This document shows, piece by piece, positions 1 to 6,227 of a stretch of 6,448 bases of DNA (positions are counted from its first letter, which is position 1; each line of letters starts with the position of its first letter). The position numbers and the translations under genes are program-made. Origin of the DNA: an uncultured Streptococcus sp. (GTDB taxonomy: Bacteria; Bacillota; Bacilli; Lactobacillales; Streptococcaceae); the NCBI GenBank assembly GCA_934201655.1, contig CAKPXD010000083.1:1-6448 (forward strand), in the 5' to 3' direction. Under the pieces are notes generated by a model. It searched no databases, was not told the DNA's origin, and saw nothing but the letters and a program-made list of their open reading frames with translations.

Positions 1-977
1 GCAGCATTCGTTACATTTTTGGTTTCAATACCTAGACCTTTGAGAGTTGCTTCATTTTTCAAGACCTCTCCGTCGGCTGGATCATAATTTAAACGAACAT
101 TATAAGCAATACGATATTGGTCATTTTCAGTAACATCACCTAAATCGATAACAAATGATTGACCATCTTCGCTAATTGTAATCTTATGTTGGTCTGTTAC
201 ATCAACTCTATCAGAGAATACCCACTCACCAGTATCATAAGAGAATTTACCTTTAATAATTTTAATGCTATCTTTTACGTATGAAGCATTCGTAAATTGT
301 AAGTGATCTTCGAGTGTAACATTCTTAATATTTTGTTTTGTACGATTGACAGAAATCGTGTATTGAATTTCCCTTTGGTCCCCTGCGTTTACCCAACTAG
401 TCTTTGTTAAAAGTCTAGGATTTCCATCGCCAACACCAGTAAATGAAACTTTACCAGCAATTTTTGTTTCTTTGTTAATGGTGATTTCTACTGGAACCTC
501 ACCTTTTTGTGGGTGTTTTTTGAAATCGATACGAGCGTAAAAGAAGAATGATCCGCTTGTATCTGAGTGTTTTTCAACATAATCCGTATAGGTAATTGTA
601 ATGGATTTATTATCTGGGCTTACTTCAGCATTTGCGATAATCTCATTTGTATTGATATCACGAATCTTGAACGAAGTATTAGTAATCATCAAAGCATCTG
701 GAACAGTAACTACAGTTGAATCTCCTGCTTTAACATTTTTTCCAGACAAATTATAATCAGCGTTGATTCGGAAGGTTGCCCACTGTTGCAAGTCCCAGTT
801 GAGATCTCCGCCTTCATTATTTGATACTTTAACATTTTGGATTGTATCAACAAATTTTCCAGAAACTGAAACCTCAGGAGTTTCAGCAAAAGTTTTATTC
901 AAACTAAATACGAAAATAGTCGTCAATACAACGATCAAAAATGAGAAAATACTAAACTTTTTCTTTTTGTTCATCAT
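1..977 (-). CDS. Secreted MSCRAMM-type adhesin, N-terminal part (Cna/SdrG-like tandem Ig-fold domains), cut by window edge
   Basis: The minus strand is open from ATG at 977 to the window edge: 325 codons with no stop. Residues 1-31 form a signal peptide: Lys4-Lys7, a hydrophobic core at about 8-26, and likely cleavage after TFA (Ala31). No YSIRK motif is present. Residues ~35-185 look like the first Ig-like (N2-type) domain of MSCRAMM adhesins and carry TYTDYVE at 129-135, resembling the TYTFTDYVD latching-trench motif of SdrG/ClfA. Residues ~186-325 resemble the collagen-binding/N3-type domain of Cna and Ace, beginning near NPRLLTKTSWVN, with a candidate isopeptide triad Lys192, Asp224, Asn308. 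By family knowledge such proteins bind host matrix proteins from the cell wall, usually through C-terminal B-repeats and an LPXTG anchor, which would lie outside the window. Tandem ATGs at 977 and 974 both suit the AAGAAGGA site at 983-990; the choice is uncertain by one residue. The ligand cannot be predicted. Confidence 0.85.
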   Translation of the reverse strand, partial: MMNKKKKFSIFSFLIVVLTTIFVFSLNKTFAETPEVSVSGKFVDTIQNVKVSNNEGGDLNWDLQQWATFRINADYNLSGKNVKAGDSTVVTVPDALMITNTSFKIRDINTNEIIANAEVSPDNKSITITYTDYVEKHSDTSGSFFFYARIDFKKHPQKGEVPVEITINKETKIAGKVSFTGVGDGNPRLLTKTSWVNAGDQREIQYTISVNRTKQNIKNVTLEDHLQFTNASYVKDSIKIIKGKFSYDTGEWVFSDRVDVTDQHKITISEDGQSFVIDLGDVTENDQYRIAYNVRLNYDPADGEVLKNEATLKGLGIETKNVTNA

Positions 978-1128
978 ATACATCCTTCTTATAAATTTAA
1001 GATAGTTTCTAAATATAATATAAAGTAGTGTCAATCATTAACTGAAAGACGAGTTAATAATATAGGTTAATTTTATAGACAAACCTTAACCAAGCCTCCT
1101 CCTAGTCTAACACTAAAACTCCCCTATA
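978..1128 (-). promoter_or_regulatory. Probable 5' leader of the adhesin mRNA (~150 nt)
   Basis: If transcription starts about 7 nt past the -10 box at 1135-1140, the adhesin mRNA has a leader of about 150 nt. Read on the minus strand it contains AGGAGGAGG (1095-1103) far from the gene's own ribosome binding site. Two short inverted repeats follow: GGTTAA/TTAACC (1086-1091 with 1065-1070) and ATTAAC/GTTAAT (1053-1058 with 1037-1042). None matches a riboswitch or T-box that I recognise. The leader limits are inferred from the promoter call. Confidence 0.35.
983..990 (-). promoter_or_regulatory. Ribosome binding site of the adhesin gene
   Basis: Read on the minus strand this is AAGAAGGA. It lies 5 nt before the ATG at 977 and 8 nt before the ATG at 974. 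A third in-frame ATG at 983 overlaps the site itself and is therefore an unlikely start. Confidence 0.7.
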
Positions 1129-1134
1129 ACGTGA

Positions 1135-1163
1135 ATTATATCACAATAAAACATGGACATCAA
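1135..1163 (-). promoter_or_regulatory. Likely adhesin promoter, extended -10 sigma-70 type
   Basis: On the minus strand: -35 TTGATG (1158-1163), a 17-nt spacer, and -10 TATAAT (1135-1140). The -10 is preceded by TG one base upstream, giving the extended form TGaTATAAT. It points leftward to the adhesin and is the best leftward promoter in the gap. No operator could be assigned. Confidence 0.55.
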
Positions 1164-1208
1164 TGTTTAAGGTGTCAAATTATTATGAAAATGTAAGTTT
1201 TTCGAATT

Positions 1209-1237
1209 ATTATATAAGTTATGTTTTCAACGGACAA
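1209..1237 (-). promoter_or_regulatory. Possible second upstream leftward promoter
   Basis: On the minus strand: TTGTCC (1232-1237), a 17-nt spacer, and a perfect TATAAT (1209-1214). The -35 is only 4/6 and there is no TG extension. In DNA this AT-rich a chance TATAAT is easy to find, so it is a weaker alternative to the promoter at 1135-1163. Confidence 0.25.
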
Positions 1238-1429
1238 ATAATATATAATAACAGTTGCATTTCTCATAAAATTAGGAGAAAATTAGTATCAGATTTATGC
1301 TTAAATGATATCCTTTATTTCTGTCACATTTTAGTAATTTAATATATTTTTTTTAAGTTTAACTAGTAATTTTAGAGCTTTTAGATTTAATTTTTTTAGT
1401 TCAATTTTGTCAACTTAAAATTACCACAC

Positions 1430-1458
1430 TTGGTTAATAGTTTTGTTTGTGCTATACT
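1430..1458 (+). promoter_or_regulatory. Promoter of the HAD nucleotidase gene
   Basis: -35 TTGGTT (1430-1435), a 17-nt spacer, and -10 TATACT (1453-1458) with an extended TGc just upstream (1450-1452). The expected start of transcription is near 1465, giving a leader of about 35 nt. The AAGGA-type site GAAGGA at 1484-1489 lies 10 nt before the ATG at 1500. Confidence 0.6.
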
Positions 1459-1499
1459 TTGAACTAAGTGAAAACTATAAAATGAAGGAATAAAATTAG

Positions 1500-2192
1500 A
1501 TGACTTACAAATTTTTACTCTTCGACCTCGACCATACCTTGCTTGATTTTGATGCTGCCGAGGATATTGCTCTAACGCAACTCTTAAAAGAAGAAGGAGT
1601 AGAAGATATCCGAGCATATAAGGATTATTATGTACCAATGAATAAAGCTCTCTGGAAAGATTTTGAACAAAAGAAAATCACTAAACAGAAACTGGTTAAC
1701 ACGCGCTTTTCACGTTTGTTTTCCCATTTTGGACTGGAGAAAGACGGGACTTTACTTGCTCAGCGTTACCAGTTTTTTCTAGCCCAGCAGGGGCAAACTC
1801 TTTCGGGCGCTCATGAATTTTTGGACAGTCTCATTGAGCGTGATTATGAGCTGTACGCTGCGACAAATGGCATTACTGCTATTCAAACAGGTCGTTTGGC
1901 TCAATCGGGTCTGGCTCCCTATTTCAACCATGTCTTTATATCTGAGCAGTTGCAAACTCAAAAACCTGACGCACTTTTCTACCAAAAAATTAGTCAACTA
2001 ATTCCAGAATTTACTAGAAAAAAAAGCCTGATGATAGGAGATTCTTTGACAGCAGATATCCAAGGAGGAAATAACGCTGGAATTGATACTATCTGGTATA
2101 ATCCTCAACATCTGGAAAATAGGACCCAAGCCCATCCGACTTATGAAGTCCATTCTTATCAAGAGATTCTAGAAATATTAGATAAACTCTAA
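1500..2192 (+). CDS. yjjG: YjjG/YfnB-family HAD pyrimidine 5'-nucleotidase
   Basis: This 230-residue protein is a cytoplasmic HAD phosphatase with all four family motifs: I DLDHT (nucleophile Asp9, acid/base Asp11), II Thr122 in AATNG, III Lys155 in KPD, and IV GDSLTAD (Asp181, Asp186). The long insert between motif I and motif II (about 15-100) is the alpha-helical cap of subclass I. Length and the DLDHTLLDF opening fit the YjjG/YfnB family, which dephosphorylates pyrimidine (deoxy)nucleoside monophosphates and favours non-canonical ones, keeping them from being raised to triphosphates. From memory, the pneumococcal relative is called PynA and has been described as an antimutator nucleotidase; I could not check this. 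The gene has its own promoter (1430-1458) and ends at the hairpin at 2191-2215. The general HAD assignment is near certain; the substrate is inferred from family likeness. Confidence 0.9.
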   Translation: MTYKFLLFDLDHTLLDFDAAEDIALTQLLKEEGVEDIRAYKDYYVPMNKALWKDFEQKKITKQKLVNTRFSRLFSHFGLEKDGTLLAQRYQFFLAQQGQTLSGAHEFLDSLIERDYELYAATNGITAIQTGRLAQSGLAPYFNHVFISEQLQTQKPDALFYQKISQLIPEFTRKKSLMIGDSLTADIQGGNNAGIDTIWYNPQHLENRTQAHPTYEVHSYQEILEILDKL

Positions 2193-2217
2193 AAAGTGGT
2201 TACAATAGCCACTTTTT
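2191..2217 (+). terminator. Short hairpin with U-tract after the nucleotidase gene
   Basis: AAAAAGTGG (2191-2199) pairs perfectly with CCACTTTTT (2209-2217) around a 9-nt loop, and the right arm supplies the T-run. The left arm begins inside the stop codon. Only four of the nine pairs include G or C, so it may leak. Being symmetric in A and T it could also work on the other strand. Its T-run merges into the -10 region of the next promoter. Confidence 0.6.
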
Positions 2218-2225
2218 GCTATAAT
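2197..2225 (+). promoter_or_regulatory. Extended -10 promoter of the ung-mutX-pyrC operon
   Basis: A perfect extended -10, TGcTATAAT (2217-2225), follows directly on the T-run of the terminator. The best -35 at 17-nt spacing is TGGTTA (2197-2202), which is weak and lies inside the hairpin. The expected transcription start is near 2232. That leaves a short leader with AAGGAG (2242-2247) ahead of the ATG at 2254. Confidence 0.6.
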
Positions 2226-2253
2226 AGAGGCAGTGAAAATGAAGGAGAAGACG

Positions 2254-2907
2254 ATGGAACACTCATCCTGGCATGAATTGATTAAGCAAGAACTTCCTGA
2301 AGGGTATTTTAATCATATTAATCATTTTATGGAGCAAGTATATAAAAACGGGACTGTATATCCACCAAAAGAAAAGGTTTTTCAGGCTCTTTTGACAACT
2401 CCTCTAGAAAAGGTTAAGGTGGTGATTCTTGGTCAAGATCCTTATCATGGTCTTGGTCAGGCTCAGGGCTTAAGTTTTTCTGTTCCAGATAATATCCCAG
2501 CACCTCCTTCTTTGAAAAATATTTTAAAAGAACTTGCTGATGATATTGGAGTTAAAGCATCCCATGATTTGACAGCTTGGGCTGAGCAGGGAGTTTTGCT
2601 TCTCAATGCTTGCTTGACCGTTCCTGCTGGGAAGGCAAATGGTCATGCTGGGCAGATATGGGAGCCTTTTACAGATGCTGTAATTAAGGTTGTTAATAAT
2701 CTTGATAGACCAGTGGTTTTTGTCCTCTGGGGTGCTTATGCACGTAAGAAAAAATCATTGGTAACCAATCCTAAGCATCTGATTATCGAATCAGCCCATC
2801 CAAGTCCCTTATCCGTTTACAGAGGATTTTGGGGTTCCAAGCCTTTTTCCAAGGCTAATACATTCTTAACAGAGACAGGACAAGAGCCGATTAATTGGCT
2901 TAGATAA
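2254..2907 (+). CDS. ung: Uracil-DNA glycosylase (family 1)
   Basis: Ung removes uracil from DNA, arising from cytosine deamination or dUTP incorporation, and so starts base excision repair. The 217 residues carry the whole active site: the water-activating loop GQDPYHG with catalytic Asp62, the uracil-recognition strand LLLNACLTV with Asn118, and the DNA-intercalation loop AHPSPLS with His182. I chose ATG 2254 because AAGGAG (2242-2247) lies 6 nt before it and the length equals that recalled for the pneumococcal protein. An in-frame GTG at 2233 and ATG at 2239 would add up to seven residues, but the GTG is practically at the predicted transcription start and the second lies before the ribosome binding site. 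One oddity: the loop reads [14 protein letters not shown], with Leu67 where most family members have Pro. It is the first gene of an operon, 9 nt before mutX. Confidence 0.96.
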   Translation: MEHSSWHELIKQELPEGYFNHINHFMEQVYKNGTVYPPKEKVFQALLTTPLEKVKVVILGQDPYHGLGQAQGLSFSVPDNIPAPPSLKNILKELADDIGVKASHDLTAWAEQGVLLLNACLTVPAGKANGHAGQIWEPFTDAVIKVVNNLDRPVVFVLWGAYARKKKSLVTNPKHLIIESAHPSPLSVYRGFWGSKPFSKANTFLTETGQEPINWLR

Positions 2908-2916
2908 GGAGAGAAT

Positions 2917-3381
2917 ATGCCACAGTTAGCGACGATTTGCTACATTGATAATGGAAAAGAACTGCTCATGCTTCATCGCAATAAAAAGACTAATGATGTC
3001 CATGAAGGAAAATGGATCGGTGTAGGTGGAAAGTTAGAGCGTGGAGAAACTCCACAAGAATGTGCGGCCCGCGAGATTTTAGAAGAAACAGGATTGAAGG
3101 CTAAGCCAGTTCTTAAAGGTGTAATAACCTTTCCTGAGTTCACACCGGACTTAGACTGGTACACCTATGTGTTTAAGGTGACGGAGTTTGAGGGTGATTT
3201 AATTGACTGTAATGAAGGGACTTTAGAATGGGTTCCTTATGATGAGGTTTTAAGCAAACCAACCTGGGAAGGAGACCACACCTTCGTAGAGTGGCTTTTA
3301 GAGGACAAACCCTTCTTTTCAGCTAAGTTTGTTTATGACGGTGATAAGTTATTGGATACCCAAGTGGATTTCTACGAATAA
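2917..3381 (+). CDS. mutX: MutX/MutT-type Nudix hydrolase (8-oxo-dGTP diphosphatase)
   Basis: This 154-residue cytoplasmic protein has a textbook Nudix box: Gly38-x5-Glu44-x7-REILEETGL (52-60), whose glutamates 53, 56 and 57 are the expected metal ligands and base. Family knowledge of MutT/MutX says such enzymes hydrolyse 8-oxo-dGTP to the monophosphate, stopping A:T to C:G transversions. The call as MutX rather than another Nudix enzyme rests on the MPQLATICYIDNG opening and its place between ung and pyrC, which matches my memory of the pneumococcal locus. Its AAGGAG (2906-2911) overlaps the ung stop codon, and the gap is only 9 nt, so the two are co-transcribed and perhaps translationally coupled. 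No key residue is missing. Substrate specificity is inferred. Confidence 0.93.
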   Translation: MPQLATICYIDNGKELLMLHRNKKTNDVHEGKWIGVGGKLERGETPQECAAREILEETGLKAKPVLKGVITFPEFTPDLDWYTYVFKVTEFEGDLIDCNEGTLEWVPYDEVLSKPTWEGDHTFVEWLLEDKPFFSAKFVYDGDKLLDTQVDFYE

Positions 3382-3393
3382 AGGAGAAAGCAG

Positions 3394-4662
3394 ATGTTAC
3401 TAATTAAAAATGGTCGAGTAATGGATCCTAAGTCTGGTTTGGATCAAGTGTGTGATGTCTTGGTTGAAGACGGTAAAATTGTCAAAATTGCACCACAAAT
3501 TAGTGAGAAAGATGCAGAGATCATTGATGCAACTGGTCTTGTAGTTGCACCCGGCTTGGTTGATATCCATGTTCATTTCCGTGAACCTGGTCAAACTCAT
3601 AAAGAAGACATTCATACAGGTGCACTAGCAGCAGCAGCTGGTGGTTTTACGACAGTTGTCATGATGGCTAATACCAATCCAACCATCTCCGATGTTGAGA
3701 CTTTGCAGGAAGTACTTCAATCTGCGGCAAAGGAAAAAATTAATGTTAAGTCTGTAGCAACGATTACCAAGAACTTTAATGGCCAAGACTTGACTGACTT
3801 TAAGGCGCTTTTAGAAGCTGGAGCCGTTGGTTTTTCAGATGATGGTATTCCGCTTGAAAGCAGTAAAGTGGTCAAGGAAGCTATGGAAGAGGCTAAAAAA
3901 CTCAATACCTTTATCAGCTTACACGAGGAAGATCCTGGTCTGAATGGTACGCTAGGTTTTAATGAAAATATTGCTAAAGAACACTTCCATATTTGTGGCG
4001 CTACAGGAGTTGCAGAGTATGCAATGATTTCACGTGATGTCATGATCGCCTATGCAACAAAAGCCCATGTTCATATCCAACACTTATCCAAGGAAGAAAG
4101 TGTTAAGGTTGTGGAGTTCGCTCAAGGTTTGGGAGCAAACGTAACTGCAGAAGTAGCACCGCAACATTTCTCTAAGACTGAAGCGCTTCTCTTGACTAAG
4201 GGAAGTAACGCTAAGATGAATCCACCACTTCGCTTGGAGTCTGACCGCCGTGCAGTTATTGAAGGACTCAAGTCAGGTGTCATTTCAGTAATTGCGACAG
4301 ATCACGCGCCTCACCATGTAGACGAAAAGAATGTCGAGGATATCACCAAAGCTCCATCAGGTATGACAGGACTGGAAACTTCATTGTCACTTGGTTTAAC
4401 TTACTTAGTCGAAGCTGGTGAGCTAAGCTTGATGGAATTATTAGAAAAAATGACAGTAAACCCAGCTAAATTGTATCATTTTGAAGCAGGTTATTTGGCT
4501 GAAAATGGTCCAGCTGATATTACCATTTTCGATGATAAAGCTGACCGAATTGTAGACACACATTTTGCTTCTAAAGCAGCTAATTCACCATTTATCGGTG
4601 AAACTTTAAAAGGGCAGGTAAAATACACTATTTGTAATGGACAGATTGTCTATAAATACTAG
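3394..4662 (+). CDS. pyrC: Dihydroorotase (class I)
   Basis: PyrC catalyses reversible cyclisation of N-carbamoyl-L-aspartate to dihydroorotate, the third step of de novo pyrimidine synthesis. The 422 residues form the amidohydrolase barrel with every expected metal or catalytic residue: His59 and His61 in [10 protein letters not shown], Asp149/Asp150 in GFSDDGIP (class I enzymes use an Asp here instead of carboxylated Lys), His177 in SLHEE, His230 in IQHLS, and Asp303 in ATDHAPHH. The N- and C-terminal ends supply the small beta-sandwich typical of amidohydrolases. AAGGAG (3381-3386) lies 7 nt before the ATG, and the gap to mutX is 12 nt. No other pyr gene and no PyrR-type attenuator is visible upstream, so here it seems to follow the ung promoter rather than pyrimidine control. 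Confidence 0.97.
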   Translation: MLLIKNGRVMDPKSGLDQVCDVLVEDGKIVKIAPQISEKDAEIIDATGLVVAPGLVDIHVHFREPGQTHKEDIHTGALAAAAGGFTTVVMMANTNPTISDVETLQEVLQSAAKEKINVKSVATITKNFNGQDLTDFKALLEAGAVGFSDDGIPLESSKVVKEAMEEAKKLNTFISLHEEDPGLNGTLGFNENIAKEHFHICGATGVAEYAMISRDVMIAYATKAHVHIQHLSKEESVKVVEFAQGLGANVTAEVAPQHFSKTEALLLTKGSNAKMNPPLRLESDRRAVIEGLKSGVISVIATDHAPHHVDEKNVEDITKAPSGMTGLETSLSLGLTYLVEAGELSLMELLEKMTVNPAKLYHFEAGYLAENGPADITIFDDKADRIVDTHFASKAANSPFIGETLKGQVKYTICNGQIVYKY

Positions 4663-4705
4663 ATGAAATACTGCTCTATAAAATTTAAATTTAGAGAGAG
4701 TCTGT

Positions 4706-6046
4706 ATGTATCCAACCCATCGTTTTAAAGACAAGTTCATTTTATTTCTTAAGATTTTCTTCCCTATTTTGGTTTATCAATTCGCAAATTATTCGGCTTC
4801 CTTTGTCGATACAACCATGACCGGCCAGTATAATACTATTGATTTAGCTGGTGTATCAATGGCTACTAGCTTGTGGAATCCTTTCTTTACTTTTTTAACA
4901 GGTATTGTTTCTGCCTTAGTCCCTATAGTTGGACATCATTTAGGACGTGGAAAAAAAGAAGAAGTGGCTTCTGATTTCTATCAGTTTCTTTATCTTTCAC
5001 TTGGCTTATCAATTTTTCTATTTGTTTTAGTTTTTCTGGTTGCTCCACTAATTCTAAATAATATGGGATTAGAAGCGGCGGTAGCAAATATAGCAGTTCG
5101 TTATCTATGGTTTTTAGCAATAGGGATTATTCCTCTCTTACTCTTTAGTGTTATTCGTTCGTTACTGGATGCACTTGGATTAACAAGGTTGTCCATGTAT
5201 TTGATGCTTTTATTACTCCCTCTCAATAGTGCTTTTAACTATTTATTGATATATGGTGTCTATGGTTTACCTGAGTTTGGAGGAGCAGGAGCAGGTCTTG
5301 GTACTTCTTTGGCTTATTGGACTTTGTTGCTAATTTCTATATTCGTTCTTCTCAAACAAGAAAAACTAAAAGAGCTACATTTAGAGAACTTATTACCTTT
5401 AGACAGGAATAAAATAAAAGAAGCGATAAAACTGGGGTTACCTATTGGTGGAACTGTATTTGCAGAAGTTGCTATTTTTTCAGCTGTCGGCTTGATTATG
5501 GCAAAGTTTTCATCCTTGATAATAGCAAGCCATCAATCTGCCATGAACTTTTCATCTCTCATGTACGCCTTTCCTATGAGCATTTCAACAGCGATGGCTA
5601 TTGTTGTTTCTTATGAAGTTGGTGCTAAACGTCAAGAAGATGCTAAGAAATATATAAAAATCGGACGTCTATCTGCTATGGCATTTGCGATTTTAACACT
5701 TTCTTTTCTGTATGTTTTTAGAGAAAATGTTGCCAGTCTCTATGGCCATGATCCAGAGTTCATTCAACTAACTGCTAGTTTTATGACCTATAGCTTATTT
5801 TTCCAGTTAGCTGATACATTTGCAGCACCATTACAAGGGATTTTACGAGGCTACAAAGATACTGTCATACCTTTTTACCTTGGTCTCCTTGGATACTGGG
5901 GAGTTGCTATACCTCTTGGTTTGTTTCTAGATTATTCAACAAATCTCGATGCTTATTCATATTGGATAGGTCTTATCGTAAGTTTAGTTGTCAGCGGATT
6001 ACTCTATCAGTGGCGTTTACAAGTTATTATGAAAAGATTCAAATAA
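4706..6046 (+). CDS. MATE-family multidrug/cation efflux transporter (NorM/DinF-like)
   Basis: This 446-residue integral membrane protein has about 12 hydrophobic segments in two halves, split by a charged stretch near 217-242 (KQEKLKELHLENL and after). MATE proteins exchange drugs or metabolites for Na+ or H+. Acidic residues at Asp35 (FVDTTMTG), Glu254 (GTVFAEVAIF) and Asp370 (QLADTFAAPLQG) align with the ion-binding Asp36, Glu255 and Asp371 of Vibrio NorM, supporting an active pump. The repeated LxGxxxGLGT and RGYKDT elements are also typical. The pneumococcal counterpart is often labelled DinF; I recall that a pump called PdrM may be this one, but the name is unverified, so no symbol is given. 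It starts 43 nt after pyrC with only a weak purine-rich site (AGAGAGAG, 4693-4700), so expression may be low or coupled to read-through from pyrC. The substrate is unknown. Confidence 0.92.
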   Translation: MYPTHRFKDKFILFLKIFFPILVYQFANYSASFVDTTMTGQYNTIDLAGVSMATSLWNPFFTFLTGIVSALVPIVGHHLGRGKKEEVASDFYQFLYLSLGLSIFLFVLVFLVAPLILNNMGLEAAVANIAVRYLWFLAIGIIPLLLFSVIRSLLDALGLTRLSMYLMLLLLPLNSAFNYLLIYGVYGLPEFGGAGAGLGTSLAYWTLLLISIFVLLKQEKLKELHLENLLPLDRNKIKEAIKLGLPIGGTVFAEVAIFSAVGLIMAKFSSLIIASHQSAMNFSSLMYAFPMSISTAMAIVVSYEVGAKRQEDAKKYIKIGRLSAMAFAILTLSFLYVFRENVASLYGHDPEFIQLTASFMTYSLFFQLADTFAAPLQGILRGYKDTVIPFYLGLLGYWGVAIPLGLFLDYSTNLDAYSYWIGLIVSLVVSGLLYQWRLQVIMKRFK

Positions 6047-6076
6047 TTTGTTGAAAATATCCATGGAAATCAGTTT

Positions 6077-6094
6077 GTGAAATAGCCATTTTAC
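6077..6094 (+). other. Small hairpin in the 3' untranslated region
   Basis: GTGAAAT (6077-6083) pairs with ATTTTAC (6088-6094), with one G-U wobble, around a 4-nt AGCC loop. It has no T-run of its own and lies just before the terminator. It might protect the 3' end or mean nothing. Confidence 0.25.
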
Positions 6095-6096
6095 AT

Positions 6097-6133
6097 AAAG
6101 AAAAGTCTTGATTTCATTGACTTTTCTTTTTTT
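6097..6133 (+). terminator. Intrinsic terminator of the ung-mutX-pyrC-MATE block
   Basis: AAAGAAAAGTC (6097-6107) is perfectly complementary to GACTTTTCTTT (6119-6129) across an 11-nt loop, and a T-run to 6133 follows. This 11-bp stem is the strongest terminator in the window. It separates the MATE gene from the acoA promoter that follows. The A-run on the left arm means it may also act on leftward transcripts. Confidence 0.85.
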
Positions 6134-6162
6134 ATATTGTGAAAAAATATCAAGCATAATCT

Positions 6163-6191
6163 TTGACTATAGTTAACCTATAAGTTAGAAT
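6163..6191 (+). promoter_or_regulatory. Promoter of acoA/pdhA
   Basis: -35 TTGACT (6163-6168), a 17-nt spacer, and -10 TAGAAT (6186-6191), each 5/6 to consensus. The spacer holds an imperfect palindrome, ATAGTTAACCTAT (6169-6181). The heptamer CTATAAG occurs at 6178-6184 and again at 6195-6201, which could be a regulator site. I see no cre site for CcpA. Confidence 0.7.
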
Positions 6192-6227
6192 AGAACTATA
6201 AGAAATTAAACTTAGAAAGGCAAGATT

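Larger units (their letters stand above)
978..1429. other. AT-rich divergent intergenic region without a gene
   Basis: Between the adhesin start and the nucleotidase promoter I find no convincing coding sequence on either strand, no tRNA and no recognisable BOX or RUP repeat. Apart from the leftward promoters and leader, it holds a T8 run (1347-1354), a T7 run (1391-1397), and AT inverted repeats such as TTATTATAT (1207-1215) against ATATAATAA near 1243-1251. Most of 1260-1429 shows nothing I can assign. Confidence 0.6.

Noticed and set aside
763..1005. Rightward 80-codon open frame overlapping the adhesin start
   Set aside because: It is antisense to the signal-peptide region of the adhesin and its hydrophobic end arises from the complement of an AT-rich stretch; no ribosome binding site.
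1029..1034. Perfect minus-strand TTGACA close to the adhesin start
   Set aside because: At 16-18 nt spacing there is no -10; the TATATT elements nearby are only 6-11 nt away.
1061..1070. Shared 10-mer TTAACCTATA between the adhesin leader (minus strand) and the acoA promoter (6172-6181)
   Set aside because: A single AT-rich 10-mer match in 6.4 kb is expected by chance and the flanks do not match.
1347..1397. T8 and T7 runs as phase-variation tracts or terminators
   Set aside because: No GC-bearing stem precedes them, they are outside the promoter spacers and genes, and such runs are common in this AT-rich region.
1385..1413. Minus-strand TTGACA (1408-1413) with TTAAAT (1385-1390) at 17 nt
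   Set aside because: The -10 is only 4/6, it has no TG extension and would give a leader over 400 nt; the promoter at 1135-1163 is better.
1482..1493. Mini open frame ATG AAG GAA TAA before the nucleotidase gene
   Set aside because: Three codons with no ribosome binding site of its own; the AAGGA inside it serves the ATG at 1500.
2233..2253. Upstream GTG (2233) or ATG (2239) starts for ung, adding up to seven residues
   Set aside because: The GTG is at the predicted transcription start and the ATG lies before the AAGGAG; ATG 2254 has correct spacing and gives the usual length.
3373..3380. TACGAATA, an exact match to the ComX (competence sigma factor) box
   Set aside because: It is formed by the last codons of mutX (TAC GAA TA). 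As a -10-like element it would put the transcription start inside the pyrC ribosome binding site, and it lacks the usual T-rich stretch before it. Probably chance.
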